Shown here: positions 46,371-61,467 of the stretch, one piece after another | How the letters are laid out: every line of letters starts with the position of its first letter | How positions within the stretch are numbered: the first letter of the stretch is position 1 | Assembly (NCBI GenBank): GCA_027574665.1 | Contig: CM050655.1 | Span: 10,845,170-10,909,169, forward strand | DNA from: Rhynochetos jubatus | Lineage: Eukaryota; Chordata; Aves; Eurypygiformes; Rhynochetidae | Reading direction: 5' to 3' | Length of the DNA stretch: 64,000 bases | Program-made: the position numbers and the translations under genes | Notes under the pieces: model-generated | The model's input: the letters and a program-made list of their open reading frames with translations, nothing else | What the model was told of the DNA's origin: nothing | Databases searched by the model: none

Positions 46371-49300
46371 TGTGCCTGTTTTACGCAGTACTTTATTCTG
46401 GTTTGTAACAAGAGCTGCTTCAACTGATTACTGAAGGGAGGAATTTCCTTTCCACGATAGGAAACTTGGTCAGAAAGCTTTCCCGTTACCTCTAATTCTT
46501 ACTGACTTTTAAGTTACCTGAATTAGAATAAACCTGAGGAAGCAGTTGAAAGAACGACAACAGAAATGAACAAATACTGTATTAGGCGTGAATGAAACCA
46601 AAGCGTAATTAATAGATGTCGGATGACAACGTGCTGATAGTATCGCTCAGCATTCCCAGTTGAGTAATAGGCAATCTCTGGCAATAACGCACTGATTTGT
46701 GCCCCTGGCGAAGGGACACTGCGTGTGCTTAGGATGGGATCTTTTTGTTTCAACACTACAACGATGCTTTGCTTTTAAGCTCTGTCAGTCAAGATGTGGC
46801 AAACCTGTACCCAAGACCCCCAGATATTCCAGTTTTCTGTTTGAAGTACACCAGGAGCAATGCCTCTTCCCTTTGCAGTTTATGCTCTGATCATTGAATG
46901 AAACAAAACATGCAACTAAATTAAATGGCGGTTTCCATAGAAACAGATGGTGTTAGCCCTCAGCAATCTGCATCAGGAGTCCTTAGTACTAGTTGAAGCA
47001 AGTTTCTGGAGGTAAAACACTGGTCTCTGCACCGGGAGGCTGACTCTTGCAGTCCTGCCTACAGCCCTCAACAATTCATTGTTTTCATTTACTCTATCAA
47101 CTGCAAATTAGGTACCTTTACCTGGTAGCAGTAATTCTGATCAGAGACGAGTGAATGAGGTTAGATTGAAGTTCTTACACTTTTTGCTGCTTCCACACAT
47201 CTGGAATTCATATCACCAGTCCATCCGTACAAGAACCAGGTTTATTCAAACTCCCATTGTTTTCCTGTGTTATAGAGGAAGGAAAAGCTAGCAATCGTGG
47301 AGGAGTGTGCATGAATGGACAAAATACCACAATGTTTAAAGGGGAAAAAAACCACAGCTATCATAGTTTTTAAAAAACCAGTAAATTCTGAGTATTATTT
47401 AAGAGTACGTGAGCACTGGTTCCTTTCAAAATGCATTTCATTTTTCTTAGAGAAGTACCATAGCAACTAAGTCAGCGTGCCGTTGAACAGACAATACTCA
47501 TTTATAATTTCCTCATGGGGACACAAACAGATTCTCATTGCACCACCTTCTTAGTGCCTGTGGAAAATCAGCATAACTGCATGAAGTAAGAGCAACATTT
47601 CAACTTCTGAATGTTGCTAAGATCAAACTTTGGTTCAGAGTGGGGTATTTTTATTGATATATGGGAAACTTTGATAGAATTTAAAATGCCAATAGGCAAT
47701 TAACATTTTTTTTTCGTAAACATCAAAAGTTACCTATGTAAAAAATCTTCCAGTTCTCATTTTCAACCAAATTAAATGGTTTTCTGAATATGTAATAATA
47801 CACCGCTTAAATAAGAATTGTGTGTCTTTAATGTTTTATGAACACAATACGGATAGTGTTTGTTTCAAGCAGTCCTAGTGCATGTACTGTAATGGAAAAG
47901 AAAATGCCTAGATTATATCTCCATGTTTACACGGAATGTTATTCTTAGAGATATGTTTTAATAATCAGAAAAGCACAGTTTGATCAGATACGGAATTAAT
48001 GCAGATGTAATTAAGGAACTCGCTCCCCTTAACTCTGCTTCAGCGGATTTAATGATAAAAATTCAGTGTATATAAACCATGTAATCAGATAGAGAAATAG
48101 CTGAAATCCCTTTTCCTTGAGGATGTAAAGTAGAATCTAAACAGTCTCCAAGCTTGTAGAATTCCAATTCCTTATGCAATTACAGGGAAAAAGTAATAGA
48201 AAAACCTTTGGTATTTGGGAACTTTTGGAATGATGACCTTCTGTGAAGGTGCTGTCATTAATCCCTAAGGCAGGGTTGTTTACTTCAGCATATTCCCACT
48301 GCTTAGTCCAGTCCCTCTCACAAGATCTCCCAGGCGGTGGGCTTTGTTGGTTAAACCGGCAGTCAAATTTTTCTATCCAGTTTCTTGTTTATATTAGACT
48401 AGTAGTTCCTTAACTCTTACTCCTCAAAAATCCGCCCTTACGCCGTCACGGCGATCTTCAAGCCCAGAAAATGGAAGTTAGAGATCTTTCTGTACGCACC
48501 TATGAAGAGGCCTTGGTTTTCCCTCCTGAGCGGGAGGCAGACCTCGTCTCTAAGGCGGAGAAATTGGGCTGGGTCTGTCGTTCTGCTGCATCTCAGTGCT
48601 AGAGACTGTAACAGCCTCAGGCCTGGTGAGAATCACCATCAGCTGTAAGAACCCCTAGCTCTGGTCTAGCGGAAGGTCAGGTCTGGCCCGGCTGTGCCCC
48701 GTTTCTAACACATCCAGGCTTATCTCGCCGTATGCTGCTTCTGACTGACTGACCCCATCTCGCGGTGTTTCTTGTCCATTTGCCGAAGTTCTGCTGTTCT
48801 GCCCAGGAAAATTAGTCTCAGTTAATGACAGCGAGGCTTAAAATAGGTTCCCGACTGAAGACTCGCTGAGTCATGTAATTCTTTAGAGTAGCACTGATGA
48901 TAGACAAGTGCATCTGTCCCACGCCGAGTGTATTTTGAACCGTGACTGTTCTGCCGAGCAGAGGACAATGGTGGGTGACAATACTGTCTTTTAAATAGCC
49001 TCCATGCCAAAAATAAGCACGCAGGATGTGGATAGTGATATTAACCCCCTGCCCTTCCCAGTACTGCCAGTAAAGCATAGTGTTATAAGCATTTAATGAA
49101 GACACAGCAAAGCTGATGCCAGTAGGAAATCAAAACCAAAAGGCCTTCCAGGTAAATGTGCTTGTCTGGTTATGACACAGGGAAATGCTCATTTTCTGCT
49201 GTGGTATAAGACCGTTTGATCTAAACTAACCCGTTTCCTGAACCCTGCTGCCTTGCCTTCGACCCGAGCGGTGGCTTCCTCACCTCCTGCGGTGCTTAGC

Positions 49301-52300
49301 GTGGCACAGGAACGCTGGCTGCATGCAGTGTGTGCTGACGGGATGTGGCTAGAGTGTGCCTTGAGGAAAGCAGGCATGAGAACTTGGCCCCTCTTGCTTT
49401 CATGCATGAAGGGATTACGAAAGGAGAAGGGTTCTGCGGCTCCTTCCCTTGCCTCCCTCTTTTCACGCCTGCCTGCATGGGAAGGAGAGTGTTTGCTCTG
49501 TAGTAAGCAGAGAGGTCGCTTTCTCTTCACTGCGGTTTCTCGTTATACACAGCTGTGTGGAGTGTCTCTTCGGTAGCCAGGAGTAAGCGTTCTAGGGACT
49601 ACTGCATCGCTTCCGAGAAGTCCAGCTCTTGCGTATCACAGTGCTGTCTGAAGCCTTCTTCAGGGGTAGGAGGGGTGACACCAGTTTTTCACGTGTCTGC
49701 TCAGGTTCCCGCAGGGACTAAGTTGATTTTGTGGCTCCTTCGTGAGTTCGGTGACTGAAAATACATGGGTACGTGCACAAATTTGAGTGTGCAGAGTTAA
49801 AAAGCTAGAATTTTGGTATGGTGCGTGGTAGTACCAGCTACCGCCGTCCTTTCTCAGGTAGCCTTTACTGAGCAGCTTTCTGCAATGTATACGGAAATGA
49901 GTTGACTACAAATTGCTCTCGAGCACAGTAACGTTTTGTTCTACTGCTGCTTACCAAAGCCATCTGACACCACCAAGACAAGCTAAGGCACCCTGACCCC
50001 TTCCTTCGGTTGCCAGAATTGCCAGTGATTAGCATTGCTGACCTGCTGGGTTGCCAAAAACTTCCCATCTACACGCTGATCAGATCCCCCAAATCCTTTT
50101 GAAAGCCAGACCTTCTTTTTCCAGAACAGCCCATGAAATAAAGCAGACTTCTGGAGGTAGCTTTCTCTTCTAACAAACATAACTGCAATCAAGGCTGCTA
50201 AGCACATCATATTCTGATCCCAACTTGCCTTTTAGCACCTAAAGAGTGACAAAAATATAAGAATAGTGAAATAACTCGATTGTCTCTATAGAATTCTGAG
50301 TGGAACCAGAAGGGGCAATCGATCAAATACAATGTGTTTCTTCCCCAGATTACTCCTGGAAGTTCTGTAGGAAAAATTAAGTTAGAGCTCTTAAATTCCT
50401 TGTTTTCAAGCCAGTTCTCTGTAGAACCAATTGATGAAAGATGGTGACAGTAAGGTATGGCGTGTCCGTATCAACGTACTCACTTCAGATTGAAAGAGTG
50501 AGGCCTCCAAATGAAAGTAGCAAATACCATGAAGCTTTTCTTAAAGTAGTTCAAAGAGAAAGTAGTGCATAAGTGAACAGGGCTTGTTAAAGCTCAAGAT
50601 CCATTTCTCTGTGTGTACTGACCTGTGTGTACCATCTCGTCTTCACCATCTCAGTGTTCTGCATGTTCCTGTCCAGCACTTTGCTTCTGCAGGGGCAGCA
50701 ATTCCCATCGCCTTCCTTCCTACCGTGCAGCCGCTAAGATTCTCGCATGCGTCCTTCCGCTGACGTAGATGCTAACCGAGGTGCCAGTGCACAAGGCTGC
50801 CTTTCTCTCTGACTGCTGCCTTGCACTGCCTTCAGCCTGCCAAGGAGAAAGCAGTCCTTGCATGCAGCAGGCTTTCCAACAAGCACGTGTAACCCGGAGC
50901 TACTCGGTCGTGGTCTGCGGATGGTCAGAGTGGCTCTTGGAGCTTTGTTTAGGGTGAGCTGGAGATCTGGCTGATCGCACAGCACTGGCACTGCTTCCTT
51001 TTGTTCTGCTTCTGAATTGCATTAATGTCAGCACAATTGCCCTAAATACTAATAACTTACTAAGAGTTCATTTCCACGTAAGCATTTGTAGTTGTCCCAG
51101 AATGTTCCGTATTACAAATGAGAGAGAGGGAAGGTAAGAAAATCCTTAAGGGAATTTATGAAATAAAGTGTAATCCACATTCTCAAAGAGTGACAATTGC
51201 TCTAATTCATACCGCTCACTTCTTTGCTTCTGGAGCTGAATAGAAAAGACACAACGGTGTATTTCAGGTGCAGCTTCGAACTGGGGATAATACCATGCAG
51301 AGAAAGTACGAATTTTCTCATCATGGAGGTCCAAAAATCAGAAAGTAGCTCTACAAAACTACCAGCTGTAATTGAGATCTGTGGGTTGTTGTTCTTCCCC
51401 GGAGAAAAGTGATGCGAAAGGGAGAATTTCCTGGTGTGCAGCACCTAAACCTGTGGTGCGTTGGGTTTGTCTGTCATGGTCGCAGATACGGACCGCAAGA
51501 CCCGTGTTCGGGTGCCCGGTGGCACGTACCCGATCTACCAGTGGGCTTATAAAGAGCTAGAGGGAACCATTTGCGTAAATCCAACTGCACGCTTAAGGCC
51601 AAGATAGGGAATAATCATCTGAAACGCCTCCCAGCTCAAACTGCTCCACATGCTCAGAATTTGGCGGTCTCTGTTCTTAGCAGAGGGATGTGCTTACCAA
51701 TAAGATAAATTGGAGTACGTGTACTTGCATGGCAAACATCACTGCGTAAATCTTGGAAAAGAGTTAACGTCCACCAACACGGGTGCTGCTGTACTTCCAG
51801 CTGCATTTGTTACTTGACTGTTAAATATAACAGCATACCAGTAGCCGCCACTAAAATGCATCCGTAGGAGGTGTTGCTTTGATTTTAGTGGACTGCTTTG
51901 ACTGAGTTTCATACTACTTGTTGAGAATGAGTTGCTGGTTGTGTTTTCTTCCACCGGCTATACGGTAATGCTTTTCCTGTTCTGTGGCACTGTCTGCACC
52001 AAGCTGGGAGAAACGTATTGCCCAGTTTTGGGAAGCAGGCACACTAGTAGGATATACTGCAATCAGTTTGGCGTGGGCTGCTCACATTGTTAACTACAGT
52101 GGCTGAAAAAGAGAGATCAGCTCTTCTACCCCTTTTTTCTGATCCCAAGCCGAAGTTTTCACTAAACCAGCATGATAGTTGTCTTCTGTCCTCTCCAGTT
52201 AACTGCCTACGATTTCTTTGTGTGTCTACGGTGACTCTGTTAAGATAACAAAAATACAGCTTGGGGAAACAGAAGATAAACCATCTCAATAGCTTCATAT

Positions 52301-52469
52301 GCATGTGACCTTTCTGCAAACACAGAAAGGTAGAAATAGCCTCATGGGCTCAGGACAGCAGTTCATCCAGTTTCCGACAGTGCCAGCATCTCATGCCTTT
52401 GAGACAAAAATGCTTGGAAGGCAATTATAAAATAGCTTTCACACAACTTTACTCCAAAACATCCTAAAA

Positions 52470-52530
52470 GTTTTGGGTTTTGGTTTTGTGTTTTGGTTTG
52501 GGTTTTGTTTGGTTGGGTTTTTTTTTTTTT
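52470..52530 (+). repeat. G/T-rich low-complexity tract ending in poly-T
   Basis: Irregular GGTTTT/GGGTTT units followed by an uninterrupted T run. Probably a decayed GTTT microsatellite or a retroposon tail in reverse; it is not a regular telomere repeat. Confidence 0.7.
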
Positions 52531-52944
52531 AATTAAACTCCAAAAATTACTTTGTGACTTCTTAAGAGGAAATTTTATTTGTAGGCAAATACATTTATGT
52601 AAATATAAGTACCCGTTAGGATGAAAGCTACCGTAAGTCTAATAAGTATAAGTTCTGCAAATCCACAAATACACTACTAGAAAAGCAGAATTTATAATTT
52701 CAGTAGATATAGACCTAACTAACCTGCAAGTCTTGATAACTATTTCCGCTTTGAAAAAAAGCCAGTATGTAACTGTCAGGTTCTATAGAAGACGACTGAA
52801 TGATCAATACAGGAAAATACTGATAAAGTGAATAGTAATATTTATTGAAAAATCCATAATCTCTTCTTAAAGAGAGTCATGTGATACTTGAAATAAGCTC
52901 TCCTGAATCCCAACAGACTATTTCAGTTCTTTGTCCTGCTGCAG

Positions 52945-53020
52945 ACCTTCTTTTTGACCATGAGCAATTCTCTTTTAAGTTTTAGTTCCTCATTTGTAAA
53001 ATGAGAAAAACAGTCTTGCT
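52945..53020 (+). mobile_element. MIR-like ancient SINE relic
   Basis: The stretch tttgaccatgagcaattctc followed by tagttcctcatttgtaaaat resembles the MIR consensus (tgaccttgggcaagtcac … tttcctcatctgtaaaatgg). Divergence is high, as expected for MIR-class elements that predate the bird-mammal split. Confidence 0.6.
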
Positions 53021-56000
53021 CCATGAGAACATGGAGAAAAAAATCGATTGCAGCGTTCAGTACTGAAAGACAGAGAAGAACTGAAGGGCCACGTGGTCAC
53101 TCAGGATGCCCAGTGCTCCTTAGGTCATCAGGCAGTCATTACAGGTTAAATGGTTCTGTCTCGACACCGTTTTAATGGAACAGGGAGGAGCTCTTCCAGA
53201 GTCTAGGTCTGTTTTGCTCCAAGGAGAAGGTAGATGGAAAGTGCACATGCTCCACATCTCAGGTCACCTGTTACATGCATATTTGTTTGGGAATCTTTTA
53301 TGTTTGGTTTCCAAAACTGAAATAGAATGGGAAAGTATTCCAGTGTCCAGTCCACGTGGTTCAGATTGAACGGACTCATTTACTGGGAACTCTCTTGAGT
53401 TTCTTCAGGCTTTTTTTAGGACCCAACAGCACACACGAGCCTGGCTTGCAAATAAATTTTACATTTTGTTATTCAAACTATTATAATTCTTGCTAGGGTG
53501 CGGGAGAGTAAGACTCTGTTTCTGTCATTTCATTCCCTCTGTCTTTATGACCATGTAGCGTATTTTTATGAGAAGGAAACATTTAATGATTTCCACTGTA
53601 TGACATTCTGTGTAATTGGGAAGGCAGTATATTGTGTAAATCTTGTTTGAGGTACATGTCCAGTATTTAATAAAAGCTGTGGGACTTGCACTGTTCTCTC
53701 AGAACAGGCATTGACTGAGGCCCTTCTCTCAAAAGCCGTTTAAGCTGGGGAATAAAAGGGCCGCAGACAAAAACCTGTTAATATTAAACCCTCCCAGATA
53801 TAGCTCAAAACTAGTATCCACTGCTGTCGCTTATTTGAGCAGCCCGTGTAGCCAGAGACACAAACCGCTTAGAACGTTCCGAGCCAAACTCTTCCATGTT
53901 GCGAAGGTAGCGACTGCACTGAGCCTGCCCCAGGGATGTGTTTGGCTCGAACGTTAAATTAATTCTGTGTTTAGTTAGCAAAAAATGTTTGATTGTAAAG
54001 GCTGGAAATCCAATAGTCTGTTCCTCAAAATGGAAGTATTGCCAATAACTGACACATCTGATCTTGAGCCTTTCTCACGGTTAGACAAGTGGGAATTACT
54101 CCTGTTGACTGGGAAAATAAATCGGTCCTGGAAGCAAAACTGTGAAGAAGTGTTATGTGCCTTTCAACTCCCCTTTCCCGCTACTCTCCGCCTTTTCCTT
54201 TGCTTCATCCTGTGGAAGTATGTTTACTACACTTCTCTCTCTTTAACTTTCACAACTCCCCTGCCATCGTCACGCAACGTTATCCCATACCTGAACACTC
54301 GGAAAAAGCTTTCATGAAGTCCCGACCTCAAAGTCAAATGATGTTTTTCTGCATTCTTCAGTGTAGCCACAGCCAGTGGGAGCAGGAAAGTTTGGATCAG
54401 ATGAATAGTAACAACAGAGGCCTAATGCTGCTTCTGCCTGCCCTTTGGTCTTGACTGTCATTTCTTACGGAATATTTGTTAGCACTGGAAAAAACCCAGT
54501 GCTCTATCCTTTACAGGCTGTGACCGTGTCTAACATTCTCGCATGAGTATGGCTCTTGGTATACTAACCCCCCCACCCCCTCACCCTGCCCCGTTTCTAA
54601 TCCATCCTCCTCTACTTTGTTTCATGCTGGCTTTCCTATTCCCAGCATTCCAGTGAACCCATGGCTTGGTTACCGTAAATACAGTGTTTGGTTTCTCATT
54701 GCTTTGGAGTGGTGAACCAATTGATCTTATTGGGGCGTTTACTTTCAAGCCAGGTTCTTTCGTTCTGACCATAATGACATTCTCGGACAGCCACATCTGA
54801 GGGTCATTTCAGACCTACTTCTGGGTTTGAAAATCTGCCCTCAATTCATGTGTTTTAGGGGTTACATTTTAGTCAGAGGTTCTAAAAATTGGTAGAACAC
54901 ACCTATGCCCAAAGCTTTGCTGATGTAATCTGGACTGGGTGTTATAACTTTGTTGGAGCTAAACTAAGGAAAGAAGATGTGATTGTACATACATGTACCG
55001 GCATAAACACGGAGAAAAATATATGAAATACTGCTAATAATGTGGAAAATATTAAGAATGGAATTCCAAACAGAATGTAAGATAATGACAGGAGTCCAAC
55101 AAATCCACGAGTAAATACAAACCCCTTTTTTCCAAAGGATTTTTCAGAAAGAAGGTTCCGTTTGGTAAATGAGGACACTTGCTTCATGTTGTGTAATTTT
55201 AGATCCCAGTTAGGAAAAGTGTTCTCATTTGGCATATTTCAGCGTTAAACGTGTTGGAATTCCAGCACAATTCCTTAAACAGCAAAGGACGCAAGCACAC
55301 ACTGAATCATTAAATATCGAGACCATCTTAATTACTTAATTGGATTTCAGACTTAGGAGTCTAAGGCTAAAGGATTCTATTCCTCATGAAAATGCCTCTG
55401 TCTTAACTTCTTACACAGATAGACGGTTGCTTGCACTTGAACTGATCGGTGCTTTTTCCAGGTGTGGTTACAGAAGAGCGGCCTAATTCTCTGTCACTGC
55501 AAGAGAGGCTGACTTACTCCTCACCTCAGTGCAGGAACGATTTCACTTGTTTCTAATCCAACCTAGACTGAGAAAACTAGGAGTTATTTGGGTAGGACAG
55601 AGACTTTTCAAGTGATGCCAGACATACATAATCCGTCTTGATGAGTCTTGAGGACTGCCCGAGTCTGATTACTTTTACTGCTTGGAGTTGGCATCAGAAT
55701 ATGTTCTGCTGGAACATTCTTGGAACCTACATTTAAGAGGGAACTTAACGAAGTCAAAGCTATGCCTGAAATCATATACCTACGTGGAATGTCTAATTTG
55801 TAACTGTTAGTTCTCCTTCATTTTCCTTTTAATACCGAGGCGCAGTTGTGCGCACCTGAGAAGCGTACAGTAAATTGCGTATTTGGTGGGTTTCACTGGG
55901 AGAGCTGAAGAGGTTTCTCACCGCTATATGAGCAACCACTCTAGGATGCTTTTTGCAACCAAACATTTCTCCTCGACCCATCTTTCTGCCTGGTTTTGTG

Positions 56001-59000
56001 GTTTGGGTTTGTGTTCTTTTTTTGGCTGGTGGGTTTTTGTTTCACCACTGGTAATTGCATTTGCTTTATTCATACTGTATCCCCTCCTTTCACAGAGACA
56101 AGGAAAATGTTGCTGCAGCATCAGAAAGCAGGTAATGTTTGCTCTGTGTGTTTGGCTTCCCTCCTATTCAGACTTTACCTCCACTTTCCTCATAGTGTTC
56201 TTACCTCAAAAACACGAGATTTCTGCACCGTTTGAGCAGATGATGAATGCAGACGTTTCAACTACACGGGTTGGTTGGGCATTTCTTTCTCCTGTAGACT
56301 TCAGAAAGCTCCGTGAGATGGGGCAGGCGGGGATCGTGTTTCTCAGAACGTACAAACCTGAAAAATAGGCAGCTTTTCTCAGACATTCTTGAAATGGAGT
56401 ATTGTCAGTTTGTGATGGAGTTTTAAGAACAATTTCCATTTTAAATTTTGTCTAGGTTGTTGAAGAACTTTTAAAAATCTAAATAAGATCATCTCTTTGG
56501 TGTTTTAAGAATATTTACCTATCAGATTCTTGCATATCTTGATTGATCCTCGTTGGGCTGTGAGATTCAAAACATCCCTGTAAGTCAGTTCTTTCATTTC
56601 GAAAGTTGTTTTCTCCCAAAGAATCTCCGCGCATTTGCAGCGATATACAGAAAGGCATTGTTTCCTACTCGGTCACAGACTGAAACACACAAGCACTGCA
56701 ACACAGGTTCTTCCTGAGTGATTCTGACCAATTGTTTAACGGCGCAGAGAAACGCCTCTGACTACCTAGTGATGAAAACTGCCGTCCTCTCTCTTGATTC
56801 CTGCCTAAACAACGTGCAACCACGTTTTAGTTTTGAGCTTTATACGACTGCACGCATCTGAGCGAAGGTTGCACAGAGTTAAAATCCAAGTGCAAGCACT
56901 GTCATTACTAGTGACACAAGCAACAGCAACTGGCACTTGGGACAGTAGGGACACTTGATTTTTATTTGTAAATGAATTATGTCAACAGAATGAAATATAA
57001 CTGTTGATTCCTGCGTAACAACTGTGTATAAATGAAATAGGAAGAACCAGGTAAGACATGGTAGCATTTCACTAGCAGTTTCATTTGTGTAAAATCACCT
57101 ACAGGACTGCACAGCTGCTCCACTGAAGTGTGTCTCTGTATTTTTTTTTTTTAATTCTTATTTTATTTTATCAGGAACAATTTCTGATGTATGACTGGTG
57201 TTAGTGTCATACTACACTGCCTTAATCTCGCATGCTTTGTCATACCATAGCTTTTCTCCACTTCCATTATCATCACAGCTCTGCTATGTGTCTTACTTTG
57301 ATATTCCTAGCAGTATGGTTTCCAGATTTAACACAAGGTACCTTGTTTAATTCTTAAAGCCTTTCCTGGTCTTAAACTAATCGAGTGTCTAGATTTGTCA
57401 TGACTTCATTTGCAAGATCATGATCTCCTATGGTATAAGGGATTTGGAGATACAAGAAGAGGATACTAGATATTTACAGATATAAATCTTCTTCCAGGAA
57501 GAAGAAAAGACAGAAAACTAAAGCCTTCACTATTAAACCTAGACCGAACTTGATGAGGTTCAGCAGTTCTGCGTTGTTTTGGGTTTGTTTTCTGAAGGCT
57601 TTACTGCACAGACATAATAACTGCTGTTAAGGGGCCAGGTATCAGCGTTCTAAAATGCTGCTTTAATTGGTAGGGTAGCCAGTAAGCACACATACCTCTG
57701 AAAACTAAAACATCAGAACACCTTTCTTCTGTGAAACCACCAGCTGCCCCTGAGGCTGGAATTCTGTCTCTGCCTCAAATACCTGCTGATACCTAGGAAA
57801 TGGGTGACGTGATGATAAATACCCCGTTTACAAATCCCCTTGTAATCTTTGTTACCCAGGCCTACAGCCACTGCGCATGCGCCACAGTATGTGACCTCAA
57901 GTATTTGGCATCCTCCTAAGTCATGCGCCATGGATGCCAACACTGACAGTGCTAAGGCAGTGGCCTCCCAGGGGTCCGTGAGGCTTGGAGCGGGTACAAG
58001 TCAGAGGGAGGCTGGTTTCGTCACTACTGGCCCGAAAGTCCCTCTTACTTCATCCAGTAATCCAAGGTACACTGTGACGTGTAACTGCATAACTGACCTG
58101 GTTTGGAGCTTTGGAATGGTTTGGTAATAACAACCTCTAACTCCTCAGACAGAAATGCCCATTGCCTCAAAGGCAGTTGTCCAAGCTGTGCAAGTCCCAG
58201 CAGCTTGGAGTTCAGGCGGGTTTCACATCTGAAGTGGCACTCCTCAGGATGGCACCTGCGCTGTAGAGACAACAGCCAAAAGCACCTTCTGCAGGGCAGC
58301 CGCAGCTCGTACGGGTCCCTGTGTTTTTACAGACACTCCCGTATTCAAATGCAAACCCCCTCCCTGTCGTGTCTTTCTCTGAACCCCTTCTCCAGCACTT
58401 TTCGCTATTATAAGAGAGAATTTTTGCCTATTCATTTTCATTTTTGGTCTCTGTATTCTCAACTCTTTGAGAGATCTGTCGGAGGACTGGAAACAAACGG
58501 AACTTCATGCGTTACGTAAAGGAGACTAAGTACTGCTTCAGTATTCCACGGGATTGTCCCTTGGACAGGAGGTCTCAGAACTCAGGCTTTTACTGAGAGA
58601 AAGGAGTGTAATCTGCACTTACTTCTGTAAATGTCAGAGTGCGTTTGTTGCTGTGTTTTCTCATGATGGTTGTTAACCATTACTATCCTCTTAATCTCTA
58701 CTGATCCGTGTTCCTTTTCCTGAGTGAAAATCACCTGGGAAGAATACGTGTGTTTGTTTTCATCCACGTAACTTACTCACATTGTGCATTTCATGTTTGT
58801 TATCACAAATACGGAGATGTTTGAGAACATCCATTTCCTTTGCTTTTCCTTAAAATGCAAAATACTGTAAAGACTGAAAGTGTACAGGATGATTGCATTA
58901 AAACAAGAAACTCTGTAACATTCAGAATGATGAAGCTATTATAATAGATTATCTGTTTGATAAAGCAACATTCCCACTTATCAGGTCTTAAAATTCTTCT

Positions 59001-60194
59001 GCACCTGAAGAACGTAAAAAAACCAAACCCAATTGGGTTGAAAAGGAGGCAATCTTCAGGGTAAAACAAGTTATTTTATTTGAATATCTAAATAAAATTA
59101 CTTAAAATGTATAGTGGTTAAACTGAACCCAGTCAAGTTAGACTAAGTTCTTTCTGCAAAGCTGAGAATTAGTTACCAACTGCATAATAATGTATGTAAC
59201 CAGATCACCCTGGTTTTTAAGGTTTATATCTGCTTCATCTCTATGTATTCCAATTCCTTGTTCCGTTAATTAATATATTCTGCCCTGCAGGAAGGTGATC
59301 AAGCCTTTATCATTTTAATCATGTGAAAAGAACCATTACAAACAGCATGCACGATAAAATTTGTTTGTATTTCTTGTAAGCTCTCTAAGGTATTCCAGTA
59401 TGTTTGCATTTATTGTATTTATATGTGTTTGTCCAGTTCAAATCTGTCTCCCCACAGGTCCATGTCCACCCATACTCTTTTTTTTTTTTTTCTTTTAAAT
59501 ATATATCACTGAGTACACAGAGTTTGTTTAATACTTTGGAGATCTTTACGACAGTTACGCACTCATTCTAGGTCCTGAGGAGCCTGACTTGTTGAATCAG
59601 TGCTTCTGAGAGACGCTAAAGACAGTATTAGCTGGAATGGCAAATTGCTGAGAGAAGGGATGTTTGAGGAGTAGGGGTAGGCTGAAAAAGTCATGGAACT
59701 GTAAGCTTTCCTTGGTTATTTGATGCTTACTGTGCTCAGGAAAGAATGGTTTGGGCATTCTTGATGGGTGTTCCATCACCCCGAGAGGAGTAAGAACCCA
59801 GAGATGTGGTGATCCACTTCTGAGTTGGGTCAGAAGTAGTAAAAATATATCCGTTATGTTCTTAAACCACTGCTCGTGGACAAGACAACTGTGTCATTTC
59901 CAGTAATGCCCCGATTTGAAAAAAAAAAAAAAAAGACATATTAGGATAACTATTCAAGAAAATGAACCTAGAGCACCATGACGTGGCATCAAGAAAAATG
60001 TCTCTCATGCCTGGAGGACATAAACTTATACTGTCGCTGAAGTTAGTGTTCCAGAACAGTGTCATGATCTGAAAAATCAGCATTTGGTTCGTTTTCAGCA
60101 GCTTATTTGTTCTGCAGATAATAATTAATAAAATCCTCAGTAAAATCTGCCTAAACACAAAATTAAGCTTTTGGTTTTTTCTTGTTTATCCCTT

Positions 60195-60209
60195 CCCCCC
60201 CCCCCCCCC
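60195..60209. repeat. Poly-C run
   Basis: About 15 consecutive C bases between T-rich sequence. Slippage-prone in sequencing, so its length is unreliable. Confidence 0.85.
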
Positions 60210-61467
60210 TTTTTAATTTTAAATGACCTAGTGATTTTTGTGAGGTTTATTGTCATGCGAATAATGACTCTGCATATCGCTGTTGGTTTGCTGACATTAA
60301 GTTCGTTGAAACCATCAGCAAAGAACTCGTAAGTCCACTTAATCTTTTTTTTTCTTTTCCATTTGATGTAAAGCTAGCGGAAGACAATAAACCCAACCTC
60401 CCGAAAGGTTGGTTCGTGCCGTAGCAGCGGATGGCTTTGCACTATCTTGCGAAGCTGTCTAATAGACAACTTGTTGTCTCACTCTAAGAGATGGGTAATA
60501 CTTTCCAAATCCGCGTGAGGCTGCAGGGCCGAGATACCTTAATGAGAACCGGCTGCTCTCACAGCAGGTGCTGAAAGACACTAAGAGTTCAGTAGGTTAG
60601 TAACCTGGCCACAGGATACGAGACTAGATTTTTATTATTATTCACTTTGATTAATCTATTTTGCAGTCAGATAAAATGAATTAAACATTAATCTTTCTCT
60701 GCCCGTGTTATCTGTGCCACAATAGCACAAGAGGGCCACAAGGATAACAACTCACATTCATCATCCAAGTGGTTTTAAAACTGGCATAGTAAAATTTTAC
60801 GTTACATCTTCCCCTTGTGTTGTTCACGCTGCTCTGTGCGTAAAAAGGCATCTTACTGTTGGACGGGTTGGGCAGTGTAATGTAAGGTGAATTTAGGACA
60901 GAGATGAACGGACTCCTCTTAAACCTCTTTTCACTACCTGTATTGCATAAAACCGGTTAAACCCAACACAACGTGTGCTGCCTGGATTTCTAGACCACCA
61001 GAACTTGCAGGAACCTTGCTGATACAAGACTATGATAATATCCTTTAAACTGCTTTTCTTCATCTAATTAAAAAGTTGACTCCTCCTGGAGATGATGTTT
61101 ATGTTAGTAAATATTGAGCGAGATTTATCCGAGCTCAGAGAGTTTGTGCAGGCTCTTTGCGACCATTGAAGTCCTGAACGCCACGTTTCCTACCACTGGC
61201 TTCAGCAGGAACAGGACTTAAGTGTTGTGTCATGCCTGGGATAAATATCAGTCAGGCAGAACCAAAACTGCATTACGGTCCTAACTGCACACCCGACAAG
61301 GCCTAACGAATGTCTTTTTTCTTTGCATAATTGTGCTTTTCCCTCAGTAACGCAGCCTGCTACTATGTTTGCAGCTTCAGGTTCAAACATAGTAGGTTTT
61401 ATGCTCTACATTTAAATACGCACCTTCATAAGATGCTTCTTGTTTTATTTAATTGAACTCTAATTAG

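Larger units (their letters stand above)
46371..61467 (+). other. LDB3: LDB3 long intron between exon 9 and the linker exons
   Basis: About 15 kb without a recognisable exon; for long isoforms it is part of one intron from 41650 to 61467 (about 19.8 kb). It contains a MIR-like relic (52945-53020), a G/T-rich then poly-T tract (52470-52530), C runs at 54569-54586 and 60195-60209, and T runs near 57141-57151 and 59479-59491. ORFs up to 161 codons (55883-56368) lack recognisable domains or splice support. The acceptor at its end is aattag. Confidence 0.8.

Noticed and set aside
52470-52530. Telomere-like GGGTTT repeat
   Set aside because: Units are irregular and run into poly-T; not a true interstitial telomere array.
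55883-56368. 161-codon plus-strand ORF
   Set aside because: No recognisable domain, hydrophobic low-complexity stretches, no splice support; probably chance.
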